Shown here: piece by piece, positions 1 through 4,943 of the stretch | Position numbering within the stretch: the first letter of the stretch is position 1 | Layout: every line of letters begins with the position of its first letter | The notes under the pieces: generated by a model | Databases searched by the model: none | What the model saw: the letters and a program-made list of their open reading frames with translations, nothing else | Told to the model about the DNA's origin: nothing | Program-made: the position numbers and the translations under genes | NCBI GenBank assembly: GCA_026992705.1 | Contig: JALWYT010000206.1 | Location: 1 to 5,411, forward strand | Direction: 5' to 3' | DNA length: 5,411 nucleotides | Origin: Thiotrichaceae bacterium | GTDB taxonomy: Bacteria > Pseudomonadota > Gammaproteobacteria > Thiotrichales > Thiotrichaceae

Positions 1-7
1 CCTTTAA

Positions 8-17
8 TGGTTAACCA
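8..17. repeat. Short perfect palindrome downstream of the methyltransferase gene
   Basis: TGGTTAACCA is a perfect 10-bp palindrome lying 7 bp beyond the stop codon of the minus-strand methyltransferase gene. It could be part of a transcription end or a protein site. However, it has no GC-rich stem and no adjacent T-tract on the visible side, and a 10-bp palindrome can arise by chance. The window edge hides what follows. Confidence 0.2.
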
Positions 18-24
18 AATATTT

Positions 25-621
25 CTAAGCACGTTTACGTAATAAACAAGGGATTTCCATTTTATTATTTAATACGGTCATTATTTGTGATTCATTGCAG
101 TTAACCCATTTCCAATGTTGTTTATCAAAAAGTTGTCGCATGTCTTCCATATCACAGTGAAATGGTGGTCCACCTTCTCTGTAAGTTTGCATAAACTGAG
201 AAAATAGTTCGCCATTTATTTTTAAAGAATCATATAGCCATGTTTCAAATTTTTGCCATAGTTCAGGTGATAAAGCACAAAGGCAAGTTTGTTCATAAAT
301 GGCATCAAATGGCTTATCTCGGAAATCTAAGTCAAAAAAATCACTTTCAATGACTTCAGCGGTTAAACCTGCATCAGCCAATGCTTTGCGGAGATTCTTA
401 ACAGGTGTCGGAGCAATATCAATGGCAACAACCTCAAAGCCCTGTTTTGCTAATGTCAGCACTTCATAACCATTACCACAGCCGGGAATCATTATTCGAC
501 AAGGCTTTAATACTCCACTTTCTAACCATTGAATTAGATTTAAACTTACTTCACCACGATCCCAGCCTGTATTATGAGCTTGGTAGCGTTCTTCCCATGA
601 AAGTTCAGGTGTTTGTTGCAT
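25..621 (-). CDS. SAM-dependent methyltransferase, TPMT / thiol-halide methyltransferase type
   Basis: This is a complete 198-residue cytosolic protein with a single class I (Rossmann-like) methyltransferase domain. The SAM-binding motif I is IPGCGNGYEV at residues 45-54, followed by the acidic strand end VVAIDIA (Asp68) and the adenine-side motif ESDFFDL (92-98). The block DAIYEQTCLCALSPE (106-120) is typical of the branch of the thiopurine S-methyltransferase family that includes plant halide/thiol methyltransferases. The N-terminal W-E-E-R-Y segment (9-13) with the conserved Trp20 also fits that family. The likely chemistry is methyl transfer from SAM to a small thiol, halide or similar acceptor; the real substrate cannot be read from sequence. 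An AAGGA Shine-Dalgarno (629-633, minus) sits 7 nt before the ATG, which supports the start. The gene is monocistronic in view and divergent from trpF. Family assignment is firm, substrate is not. Confidence 0.87.
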   Translation of the reverse strand: MQQTPELSWEERYQAHNTGWDRGEVSLNLIQWLESGVLKPCRIMIPGCGNGYEVLTLAKQGFEVVAIDIAPTPVKNLRKALADAGLTAEVIESDFFDLDFRDKPFDAIYEQTCLCALSPELWQKFETWLYDSLKINGELFSQFMQTYREGGPPFHCDMEDMRQLFDKQHWKWVNCNESQIMTVLNNKMEIPCLLRKRA

Positions 622-650
622 AGTTTGATCCTTGTTAATTGATGTATTTA

Positions 651-679
651 ATTATAATCTGTATTTTGAAATTGGATAA
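651..679 (-). promoter_or_regulatory. Candidate promoter of the methyltransferase gene
   Basis: On the minus strand a perfect TATAAT (651-656) lies 17 bp downstream of TTATCC (674-679), a poor -35 match (3 of 6). A start about 7 nt beyond the -10 box would give a leader of roughly 20-25 nt that includes the AAGGA ribosome site. The spacing and position are right, but the 88-bp spacer is so AT-rich that TATAAT-like hexamers occur several times on both strands. Confidence 0.35.
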
Positions 680-691
680 TGATATTAACAG

Positions 692-703
692 TATAATTAT
701 AAT
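692..703 (+). promoter_or_regulatory. Tandem TATAAT hexamers immediately upstream of trpF
   Basis: Two perfect TATAAT hexamers stand back to back (692-697 and 698-703), ending 6 nt before the trpF ATG. If the first is a -10 box, transcription would begin around 704 and the leader would be only a few bases long. The possible -35 elements are off-spacing: TTGAAA at 666-671 is 20 bp from the first hexamer, and TTGGAT at 672-677 is 14 bp from it. A GATAAT at 675-680 is an alternative -10 that would leave a leader of about 23 nt. The true promoter is therefore ambiguous. Confidence 0.3.
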
Positions 704-709
704 AAGCTT

Positions 710-1324
710 ATGACAATACGAGTAAAAATATGTGGTATTACCTCCTACGAAGATGCTGAATTTGTTTGTGCATCGGGGGTTGATGCCATTGGTTTGGTAT
801 TTTATGAGAAAAGCCCGCGTAATGTAACAGTGCAGCAAGCTTTAGATATTTGTAAGGCTGTGCCACCTTTTGTCACGGTTGTTGGTTTGTTCGTTAACAT
901 GTACCCTAATGAACTCAGTGCTATTTTGCAGCGAGTACCTTTGGATTTATTGCAGTTTCATGGTGCAGAGTCTCCTGACTATTGTTCTGCGTTTTCTCGC
1001 CCTTATATCAAAGCGGTTCCCATGAAAGGTTTAGGTGACTTTGCAGCTTATGCGGATCAATATACGGATGCAAAAGGCTTTTTAGTGGATAGCCATGCAT
1101 CTAATAGTGTGGGGGGCTCAGGAAAAACATTTAATTGGGAAAAAATTCCTAAAGACTATCCTAAGCCAATTATTTTAGCAGGTGGGCTAAACCCTGAAAA
1201 TATTGCAGCTGCAATCAAAATGACAAATATTTACGGCGTTGATGTGAGTAGTGGCGTAGAAGCCTTGCCAGGTAAGAAAGATCAATCTAAGATTAAAGCC
1301 TTTATGCAAGTGATTAAAAATTAA
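710..1324 (+). CDS. trpF: Phosphoribosylanthranilate isomerase (tryptophan synthesis)
   Basis: The protein catalyses the Amadori rearrangement of N-(5-phosphoribosyl)anthranilate to CdRP (1-(o-carboxyphenylamino)-1-deoxyribulose 5-phosphate), the third step of tryptophan synthesis from chorismate, in the cytosol. It is a complete 204-residue (beta/alpha)8 barrel, the normal length for a monofunctional TrpF. Visible family motifs are KICGI (6-10, with the general-base Cys8), FYEKSPR (31-37), LQFHG (81-85), LVDS with the general-acid Asp127, the phosphate-binding GGSGKTF (135-141), LAGGLNPEN (156-164) and GVDVSSGVE (176-184). All catalytic residues are present. The gene stands alone here, without the trpB and trpA that often follow it in gammaproteobacteria. 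No Shine-Dalgarno is visible before the ATG, but the KICG motif six residues in leaves little room for another start. The 3' end overlaps the convergent yfcE-like gene by 4 bp. Confidence 0.97.
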   Translation: MTIRVKICGITSYEDAEFVCASGVDAIGLVFYEKSPRNVTVQQALDICKAVPPFVTVVGLFVNMYPNELSAILQRVPLDLLQFHGAESPDYCSAFSRPYIKAVPMKGLGDFAAYADQYTDAKGFLVDSHASNSVGGSGKTFNWEKIPKDYPKPIILAGGLNPENIAAAIKMTNIYGVDVSSGVEALPGKKDQSKIKAFMQVIKN

Positions 1325-1824
1325 ATTGATGATTTTTGTTCAGTAAATCGATAAGGTGTAATCTCCCAATTATCTTCATCTATTGTTAGTACTAGGCATG
1401 AGGGACCGCCGTGTGTGCGGGTTTGTCCTGCGGCGCCTGGGTTGATAATCCAAGGCGTTGCGGTTTTGTCGATGACTTGTTTGTGGGTGTGTCCATAGAC
1501 AATAACACGCGAGTCGGCGTGGCTGGCTCGTAAGGAGTCGTGATCGGGTTGGTGGTGTCCGTGGGTGTGTCCGTGTTCTACGGTGAGTTTGCCGCCGGGT
1601 AAGTCAATATTGATAACTTCAGGCAGCGGGGTGTTGTGGCAATATGGGTCGTTGTTACCTGTTACGGCATAGACTTTGCCATCTTTGGGTTGCATTTCAT
1701 TGAGTATATCCTCACCACAAATATCGCCTGCGTGAATGGCGTAGTTGCAGTTGCGGATGATTTCTGCAATGCGTGGGTCTAAATGTGCGTGTGTGTCTGA
1801 AATAATAGCGATGCTAATGGTCAT
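1321..1824 (-). CDS. YfcE/MJ0936-type metallophosphodiesterase
   Basis: This predicted calcineurin-like metallophosphoesterase of the YfcE/MJ0936/Vps29 group has 167 residues from the chosen ATG. Metal-ligand motifs appear in family order: SDTH (9-12), HAGD (31-34), GNND (56-59), EHGH (83-86), GHTH (111-114) and NPGA (128-131). The family hydrolyses phosphodiesters with two divalent metals, often Mn2+; the cellular substrate is generally unknown. The frame is open a further 20 codons upstream to a TTG at 1884, but that extension (MHQSQIIVNN...) is not family-like. The ATG at 1824 puts the SDTH motif at residue 9, as expected. No clear Shine-Dalgarno precedes it. The local composition is more GC-rich than the flanks, with about 63% GC at 1501-1560. 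The His-rich stretch HGHTHGHHQPDHD (84-96) adds extra potential metal binders. The gene converges on trpF, and their stop codons overlap. Confidence 0.92.
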   Translation of the reverse strand: MTISIAIISDTHAHLDPRIAEIIRNCNYAIHAGDICGEDILNEMQPKDGKVYAVTGNNDPYCHNTPLPEVINIDLPGGKLTVEHGHTHGHHQPDHDSLRASHADSRVIVYGHTHKQVIDKTATPWIINPGAAGQTRTHGGPSCLVLTIDEDNWEITPYRFTEQKSSI

Positions 1825-1897
1825 GATTTCGGTATCGTTTTTAACAAGTTGCGGATTATTAACGATGATTTGGCTTTGATGCAAGTTTCATTAGTTT

Positions 1898-1903
1898 ATT
1901 ATA
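1898..1903 (-). promoter_or_regulatory. Candidate -10 box upstream of the yfcE-like gene
   Basis: A perfect minus-strand TATAAT lies between the REP-like element and the yfcE-like gene. It would give a leader of about 65 nt. The corresponding -35 position falls inside the REP pair (1921-1926) and reads CACGCG, which is not a sigma70 -35. The call rests on one hexamer in an AT-rich stretch. Confidence 0.2.
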
Positions 1904-1913
1904 AAAAATAACT

Positions 1914-2006
1914 CGTAGCCCGCGTGGAGTGCAACGGAACGCGGGGAATCTGCCGCTAAATTAAGTAGCAGAAGCCTGCACTTCGCGTTGCTCCGTGCAG
2001 GCTACG
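1914..2006. repeat. Inverted pair of REP-like palindromic hairpins (BIME-like)
   Basis: This 93-bp element lies between the COG1058 gene and the yfcE-like gene. Its ends are inverted copies: CGTAGCC (1914-1920) and GGCTACG (2000-2006). Each half is its own hairpin. Half A pairs CCCGCGT (1919-1925) with ACGCGGG (1939-1945) around a 13-nt loop beginning GGAG. Half B pairs GCCTGCAC (1974-1981) with GTGCAGGC (1995-2002). Read on the minus strand, half B gives CGTAGCCTGCACGGAGCAAC, closely matching half A. The stems differ at three positions, each compensated in the opposite arm. A weaker CTGC/GCAG pair (1950-1953 and 1968-1971) lies in the linker. GTAGCC-headed palindromes of this design are known REP-type repeats scattered through gammaproteobacterial genomes. 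In the hemH/COG1058 transcript it would form strong 3' structures, so it may stabilise the mRNA or hinder readthrough into the yfcE-like gene. Only one copy is in this window. Confidence 0.8.
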
Positions 2007-2017
2007 TCATTGTATTT

Positions 2018-2758
2018 TTAATTTTGCCGCTCACAATGAAACCCATTGGTTTTCATATAATGTTCAAACCAGTTGGCGGCTTCGGCGACGTGTTCTTTTT
2101 TGCCTTTTAAGCCAAAATCTATGTGATGGCGTTTTTGGGTGTTGGGTAGGCTGGATAGTTTGACTTTTGGGAATTTGGCAAGTAATTCGTTCATCATATC
2201 CAATAATTCGCTTTCGATGGCTCCGACTAATGTCCACCGCCAATCAACATCGGGATTGTCGTCAAATAGCTGTGAGTAGTGTGTGTCTAATACCCATTCT
2301 ATCATTGGCCATGCCATGCTGGGGAAGCCTGGTACAAAGTGGTGATTGGCGAGTTTGAAGCCGGGGATGCGGTTAATTGGGTTTGGAATAAGCTGTGAGC
2401 CTGCGGGTAATTCGCTCATTAAAATACGGTTGGGGTAGGCTTTGTCGCCGTATTGTTCTTCAATCAGTTTGACTGCTTCGGGGTGGCGAGTGAGTGCTAC
2501 TCCAGCGGCTTGGGCGGCACATTGGCGGGTTAGGTCATCAGGTGTTGCCCCAATGCCGCCAAAGCTAAACACAATATCATCACTGGCTAGGGTTTCTTTA
2601 AAGGTTTGTACGAGCTGTGGGGCTTCATCGGCAATAATGCGTACCCAGCCGAGTTTCATACCACGTTGATGCAGTATTTCAATGGCTTTTGCCATGTGTT
2701 TGTCTTGGCGGGAGCCGTTGAGTAATTCGTCTCCAATTAGAATTAAGCCGACTTTCAT
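2018..2758 (-). CDS. Stand-alone CinA N-terminal/MoaB-like (COG1058) protein
   Basis: This 246-residue cytosolic protein carries the MoaB/MogA-like molybdopterin-binding fold found at the N terminus of CinA. Key motifs are LIGDELLNG (7-15), the phosphate-binding loop FGGIGATPDD (66-75), and FVPGFPSMAW (141-150), equivalent to the PGVPxEM loop of CinA. It lacks the C-terminal PncC/CinA amidohydrolase domain that converts NMN to NaMN, so it is the short COG1058 type. These are often annotated 'competence/damage-inducible protein A' or 'molybdopterin-binding protein', though neither activity is proven for most. Pyrophosphatase activity on nucleotide-sugar or dinucleotide compounds is known for CinA-type COG1058 domains and is a reasonable guess. 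The ATG overlaps the hemH stop (ATGA), with AAAAGGAG 7 nt upstream, so it is translationally coupled to hemH. The 3' end is followed closely by the REP-like pair. The gene symbol is left empty because cinA usually means the two-domain protein. Confidence 0.88.
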   Translation of the reverse strand: MKVGLILIGDELLNGSRQDKHMAKAIEILHQRGMKLGWVRIIADEAPQLVQTFKETLASDDIVFSFGGIGATPDDLTRQCAAQAAGVALTRHPEAVKLIEEQYGDKAYPNRILMSELPAGSQLIPNPINRIPGFKLANHHFVPGFPSMAWPMIEWVLDTHYSQLFDDNPDVDWRWTLVGAIESELLDMMNELLAKFPKVKLSSLPNTQKRHHIDFGLKGKKEHVAEAANWFEHYMKTNGFHCERQN

Positions 2759-3855
2759 TGCGTTGCTCCTTTTGCTTTGGCTCGTTTTTGAATTAATCCT
2801 GTATTTGCTGCTTGATAGTCTCGGCTGGTTTCTCGCCAGCCTTGAGTGTGTTGTTGAATAATATCAGCAAGGGCTTGAATATGATCTTTATTATCATTCA
2901 GTGCGGGAATATAGCGGTAAGATTTGCCGCCTGCTTTGAGGAAATAATCACGATTTTCTACGGCAATTTCTTCTAGCGTTTCTAAACAATCCGCAGGGAA
3001 ACCCGGGCAAATAACATCCAGTTTTTTAATGCCTTGGCTGGGTAGTTCTTGCAGGGTTTTATCGGTATAAGGCTGCAACCATTCGGCTCGACCGAAGCGT
3101 GATTGAAAGGTGAGTTTCCATTCATTGGCTTTTAGCCTGAGGCGATTGGCTAATAACCGCCCTGTTTTTTGGCATTGGCAATAATAGGGGTCGCCGAGTT
3201 GCAGATTGCGTTTGGGGATGCCGTGAAATGACATCAGCAGGCAATCACCGCGTTCATGTTTTTTCCAGTGTGCTTCTACGCTACGAGCAAGGGCTTCAAT
3301 ATAGCTGTTATTGTCATGGTATTGTCCAACAAAACGCAGCTCAGGAACCCAACGCCATTTTTTTAGCACATCATATACTTTGTCATAGGTTGTCGCGGTG
3401 GTTGTGGCGGAGTATTGCGGATACAAAGGCAGAATAAGAATCCGCTTTGCCCCTTGGCGATTAAGTCTCTCCAAGCCTTGTCGGATTGTCGGTTTGCCGT
3501 AACGCATAGCAAGCTCGATTTTTACAGGACCTGCGAAGCGAATCTGCATTTCTTTTTGCAGGGCTTTTTGTTGGTTTAAGGAATGCAACATCAAAGGGGA
3601 GCCTTGCTTTGTCCAGACGGACTGATACAAAGCCGCACTTTTGGCAGGACGACGTGGTAGTATTGCTCCGTATAGAATGGGATACCAAATGAGTTTGGGA
3701 ATTTCAACAACTCGCGGGTCTGATAAAAATTCTGCCAAATAACGGCGTAATGCGGATTTTGTTGGTTCATCGGGTGTTCCTAAATTGACCAGTAGAATAC
3801 CCGTACATTCTGGCGAGCCGTGTATATAGGATTTATCTCCTTGAAAACGTGGCAT
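2755..3855 (-). CDS. hemH: Ferrochelatase (protoheme synthesis)
   Basis: The enzyme inserts Fe2+ into protoporphyrin IX to make protoheme, the last step of the classical protoporphyrin branch; it acts in the cytosol or at the inner membrane surface. The protein is complete with 366 residues. Motifs in order: ILLVNLGTPDEPT (20-32), RYLAEFLSDPRV (38-49), PLYPQYSATTTA (143-154), LLMSFHGIPKR (206-216) with the catalytic, metal-binding His211, SRFGRAEWLQPYTD (252-265), and CPGFPADCLETLEEI (283-297) with the catalytic Glu292. All essential residues are present. The length is somewhat above the 320 residues of E. coli HemH, partly through an 18-residue N-terminal lead and a basic C-terminal tail (about 341-366). 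That tail has no cysteines, so there is no C-terminal [2Fe-2S] motif of the animal type. The start has an AAGGTGA ribosome site 9 nt upstream. It is the first gene of a two-gene unit with the COG1058 gene and is divergent from the lipoprotein gene. Confidence 0.97.
   Translation of the reverse strand: MPRFQGDKSYIHGSPECTGILLVNLGTPDEPTKSALRRYLAEFLSDPRVVEIPKLIWYPILYGAILPRRPAKSAALYQSVWTKQGSPLMLHSLNQQKALQKEMQIRFAGPVKIELAMRYGKPTIRQGLERLNRQGAKRILILPLYPQYSATTTATTYDKVYDVLKKWRWVPELRFVGQYHDNNSYIEALARSVEAHWKKHERGDCLLMSFHGIPKRNLQLGDPYYCQCQKTGRLLANRLRLKANEWKLTFQSRFGRAEWLQPYTDKTLQELPSQGIKKLDVICPGFPADCLETLEEIAVENRDYFLKAGGKSYRYIPALNDNKDHIQALADIIQQHTQGWRETSRDYQAANTGLIQKRAKAKGATQ
2766..2773 (-). promoter_or_regulatory. 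Strong Shine-Dalgarno of the COG1058 gene inside hemH
   Basis: AAAAGGAG on the minus strand lies 7 nt before the ATG at 2756-2758 and inside the last codons of hemH. With the ATGA stop/start overlap it fixes the start of the downstream gene. It is the best ribosome site in the window, so the COG1058 gene is probably translated by both reinitiation and independent loading. Confidence 0.8.
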
Positions 3856-3864
3856 ATTTTTATT

Positions 3865-3871
3865 TCACCTT
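3865..3871 (-). promoter_or_regulatory. Shine-Dalgarno of hemH
   Basis: AAGGTGA on the minus strand, 9 nt upstream of the hemH ATG (3853-3855), matches the TAAGGAGGTGA anti-SD complement in part. It lies in the 24-bp gap between the two divergent start codons and supports the hemH start chosen. Confidence 0.65.
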
Positions 3872-3879
3872 ATAAGCTT

Positions 3880-4881
3880 ATGATTATCGTAAAGTACCTT
3901 GGCGTTTTAATCACCCTATTGATGTTATCTGCTTGCAGTACCTTGAGCTATTATAGCCAAACGGCTAAAGGACATTTAACTTTAATGGCAAAACGTAAGC
4001 CAATAAAGCAAGTCTTACAAGATGCAAGCGTAACAGAAGATAGAAAAAGACAACTAAAATTGGTGCAAGAAATTTTAGATTTCGCCCATCAACGCTTGAA
4101 ATTACCCGATAATGGCAGCTATGAGAAATATGTCGAACTCAAGCGTAAAGCCGTAACATGGAATGTCATTGTCACTCCCAAATATTCCATGACACCCTCG
4201 CAATGGTGCTTCCCTGTGGTGGGATGTATTAGCTATAAAGGTTATTTTTCAGAAAAGAAAGCCCTCAAGGAAGCCAAATCGCTTGAAGCTTTAGGCTATG
4301 ATGTTTATGTCGCCGATGCCACAGCTTACTCCACACTAGGCTGGTTTAAAGACCCCATCGTTAGCACAATGCTAGATCATGGAATTATTTTAACTGCTGA
4401 AACCATCTTCCACGAGCTTGCCCATCAGCAGGTTTACCATAAAAATGATTCCGAATTTAACGAAGCCTTTGCAACCGCTGTCGGTCAAGTCGGAACTCGT
4501 TTATGGTTAAAACAAAAACACCCTGACAGCCTTAAATTTTATCAAGAGCATTTACGCAAACAACGGCAATTTATCGGCTTATTACTCGATACCAGCAAGC
4601 GTTTAGACAAGCTTTATCATATAAAAATGTCTGATAACGAAACCGAAAAGAAAAAGCAGCAAATCATACAAGAACTACGCAAACGCTACGCTCAACTCAA
4701 ACAATCATGGCACGGCGATAACCGCTACGATGCGTGGTTTGACAAACCCATTAACAATGCCCGCTTAGCATTAATCGGCGTGTATTTTGAACAAATACCC
4801 AAATTTGTGCGGCTTATTGAACAGGGTAATTATGACTTCCCGAAGTTTTACCAAAAGATGAAAGAAAAGATTGTATTGTAA
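3880..4881 (+). CDS. Outer-membrane-type lipoprotein, putative zinc aminopeptidase (COG4324 family)
   Basis: This 333-residue predicted lipoprotein has a lysine at position 5, a hydrophobic stretch (6-16) and a lipobox LSAC, with lipidated Cys19 followed by Ser20. There is no Asp at +2, so Lol sorting would favour the outer membrane, facing the periplasm. The catalytic signature is a zincin HExxH: FHELAH at 177-182 (His178, Glu179, His182), with Glu195 in NEAFA as the likely third zinc ligand. CFPVVGCISYKGYF (110-123) is the other block typical of the putative aminopeptidase family (COG4324, Pfam 'Aminopep'). Its cysteines Cys110 and Cys116 could form a disulfide in the periplasm. Residues 251-275 are highly charged and helical. 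Substrate and aminopeptidase activity are unproven for the family. The frame extends 20 codons upstream to a GTG at 3820, but only the ATG at 3880 gives a normal signal peptide. No Shine-Dalgarno or clear promoter is visible; any promoter must lie within hemH. Confidence 0.88.
   Translation: MIIVKYLGVLITLLMLSACSTLSYYSQTAKGHLTLMAKRKPIKQVLQDASVTEDRKRQLKLVQEILDFAHQRLKLPDNGSYEKYVELKRKAVTWNVIVTPKYSMTPSQWCFPVVGCISYKGYFSEKKALKEAKSLEALGYDVYVADATAYSTLGWFKDPIVSTMLDHGIILTAETIFHELAHQQVYHKNDSEFNEAFATAVGQVGTRLWLKQKHPDSLKFYQEHLRKQRQFIGLLLDTSKRLDKLYHIKMSDNETEKKKQQIIQELRKRYAQLKQSWHGDNRYDAWFDKPINNARLALIGVYFEQIPKFVRLIEQGNYDFPKFYQKMKEKIVL
3883..3910 (-). promoter_or_regulatory. Candidate hemH promoter inside the lipoprotein gene's first codons
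   Basis: On the minus strand TTAAAA (3905-3910, 4 of 6 to TTGACA) and GATAAT (3883-3888, 5 of 6 to TATAAT) are separated by 16 bp. A start about 7 nt downstream gives a leader of roughly 20 nt containing the AAGGTGA site, which is a sensible geometry. If correct, the promoter overlaps codons 2-11 of the divergent lipoprotein gene. TATAAG on the minus strand (3870-3875 region) is an alternative -10 but would leave almost no leader. Confidence 0.4.
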
Positions 4882-4901
4882 TAATAACAAAGGTGGTTTA
4901 T

Positions 4902-4943
4902 ATGCAGTTTAGATGTAATGTAGTCTCTAAAGAGCTAAGGTAA
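4902..4943 (+). CDS. Possible 13-codon ORF with a ribosome site
   Basis: An ATG 20 bp after the lipoprotein gene's stop codon is preceded by AAAGGTGG (4889-4896) with a 5-nt spacer, a better ribosome site than those of three full genes here. The frame reads MQFRCNVVSKELR and then TAA. I recognise no family. Its last codons overlap the left arms of the inverted repeats at 4922-4953. It may be a real small peptide, the leftover start of a lost gene, or chance. Nothing lies downstream on the same strand for it to regulate. Confidence 0.2.
   Translation: MQFRCNVVSKELR

Noticed and set aside
405..623. Plus-strand open frame of 72 codons opposite the methyltransferase gene.
   Set aside because: It lies entirely on the antisense strand of a well-supported gene and has no recognisable motif. 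It is a shadow frame.
635..838. Minus-strand frame of 67 codons across the methyltransferase-trpF spacer into trpF.
   Set aside because: It overlaps the start of trpF antisense and reads as low-complexity AT-rich sequence (Ile, Asn, Tyr, Lys) with no ribosome site. It also would occupy the whole promoter region.
1480..1590. Repeated GTGGGTGTGTCC units on the plus strand, resembling a direct repeat.
   Set aside because: They are the reverse complement of the codons for the two GHTH segments of the metallophosphoesterase, so protein coding explains the similarity.
1825..1884. A 20-codon N-terminal extension of the yfcE-like protein from a TTG at 1884.
   Set aside because: The family begins a few residues before the SDTH motif. 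The extension has no family similarity and a rare start codon, so the ATG at 1824 was preferred.
3461..3688. Minus-strand 75-codon frame inside hemH.
   Set aside because: It lies in another frame of the well-conserved hemH gene and has no family features.
3785..3790. TTGACC as a -35 box for the lipoprotein gene.
   Set aside because: No -10-like hexamer lies 15-19 bp downstream; the nearest candidate, TATATA at 3823-3828, is 32 bp away.
3820..3879. A GTG start at 3820 adding 20 residues to the lipoprotein.
   Set aside because: It would overlap hemH and place about 30 residues before the hydrophobic segment, spoiling a normal lipoprotein signal peptide. The ATG at 3880 gives a standard one.
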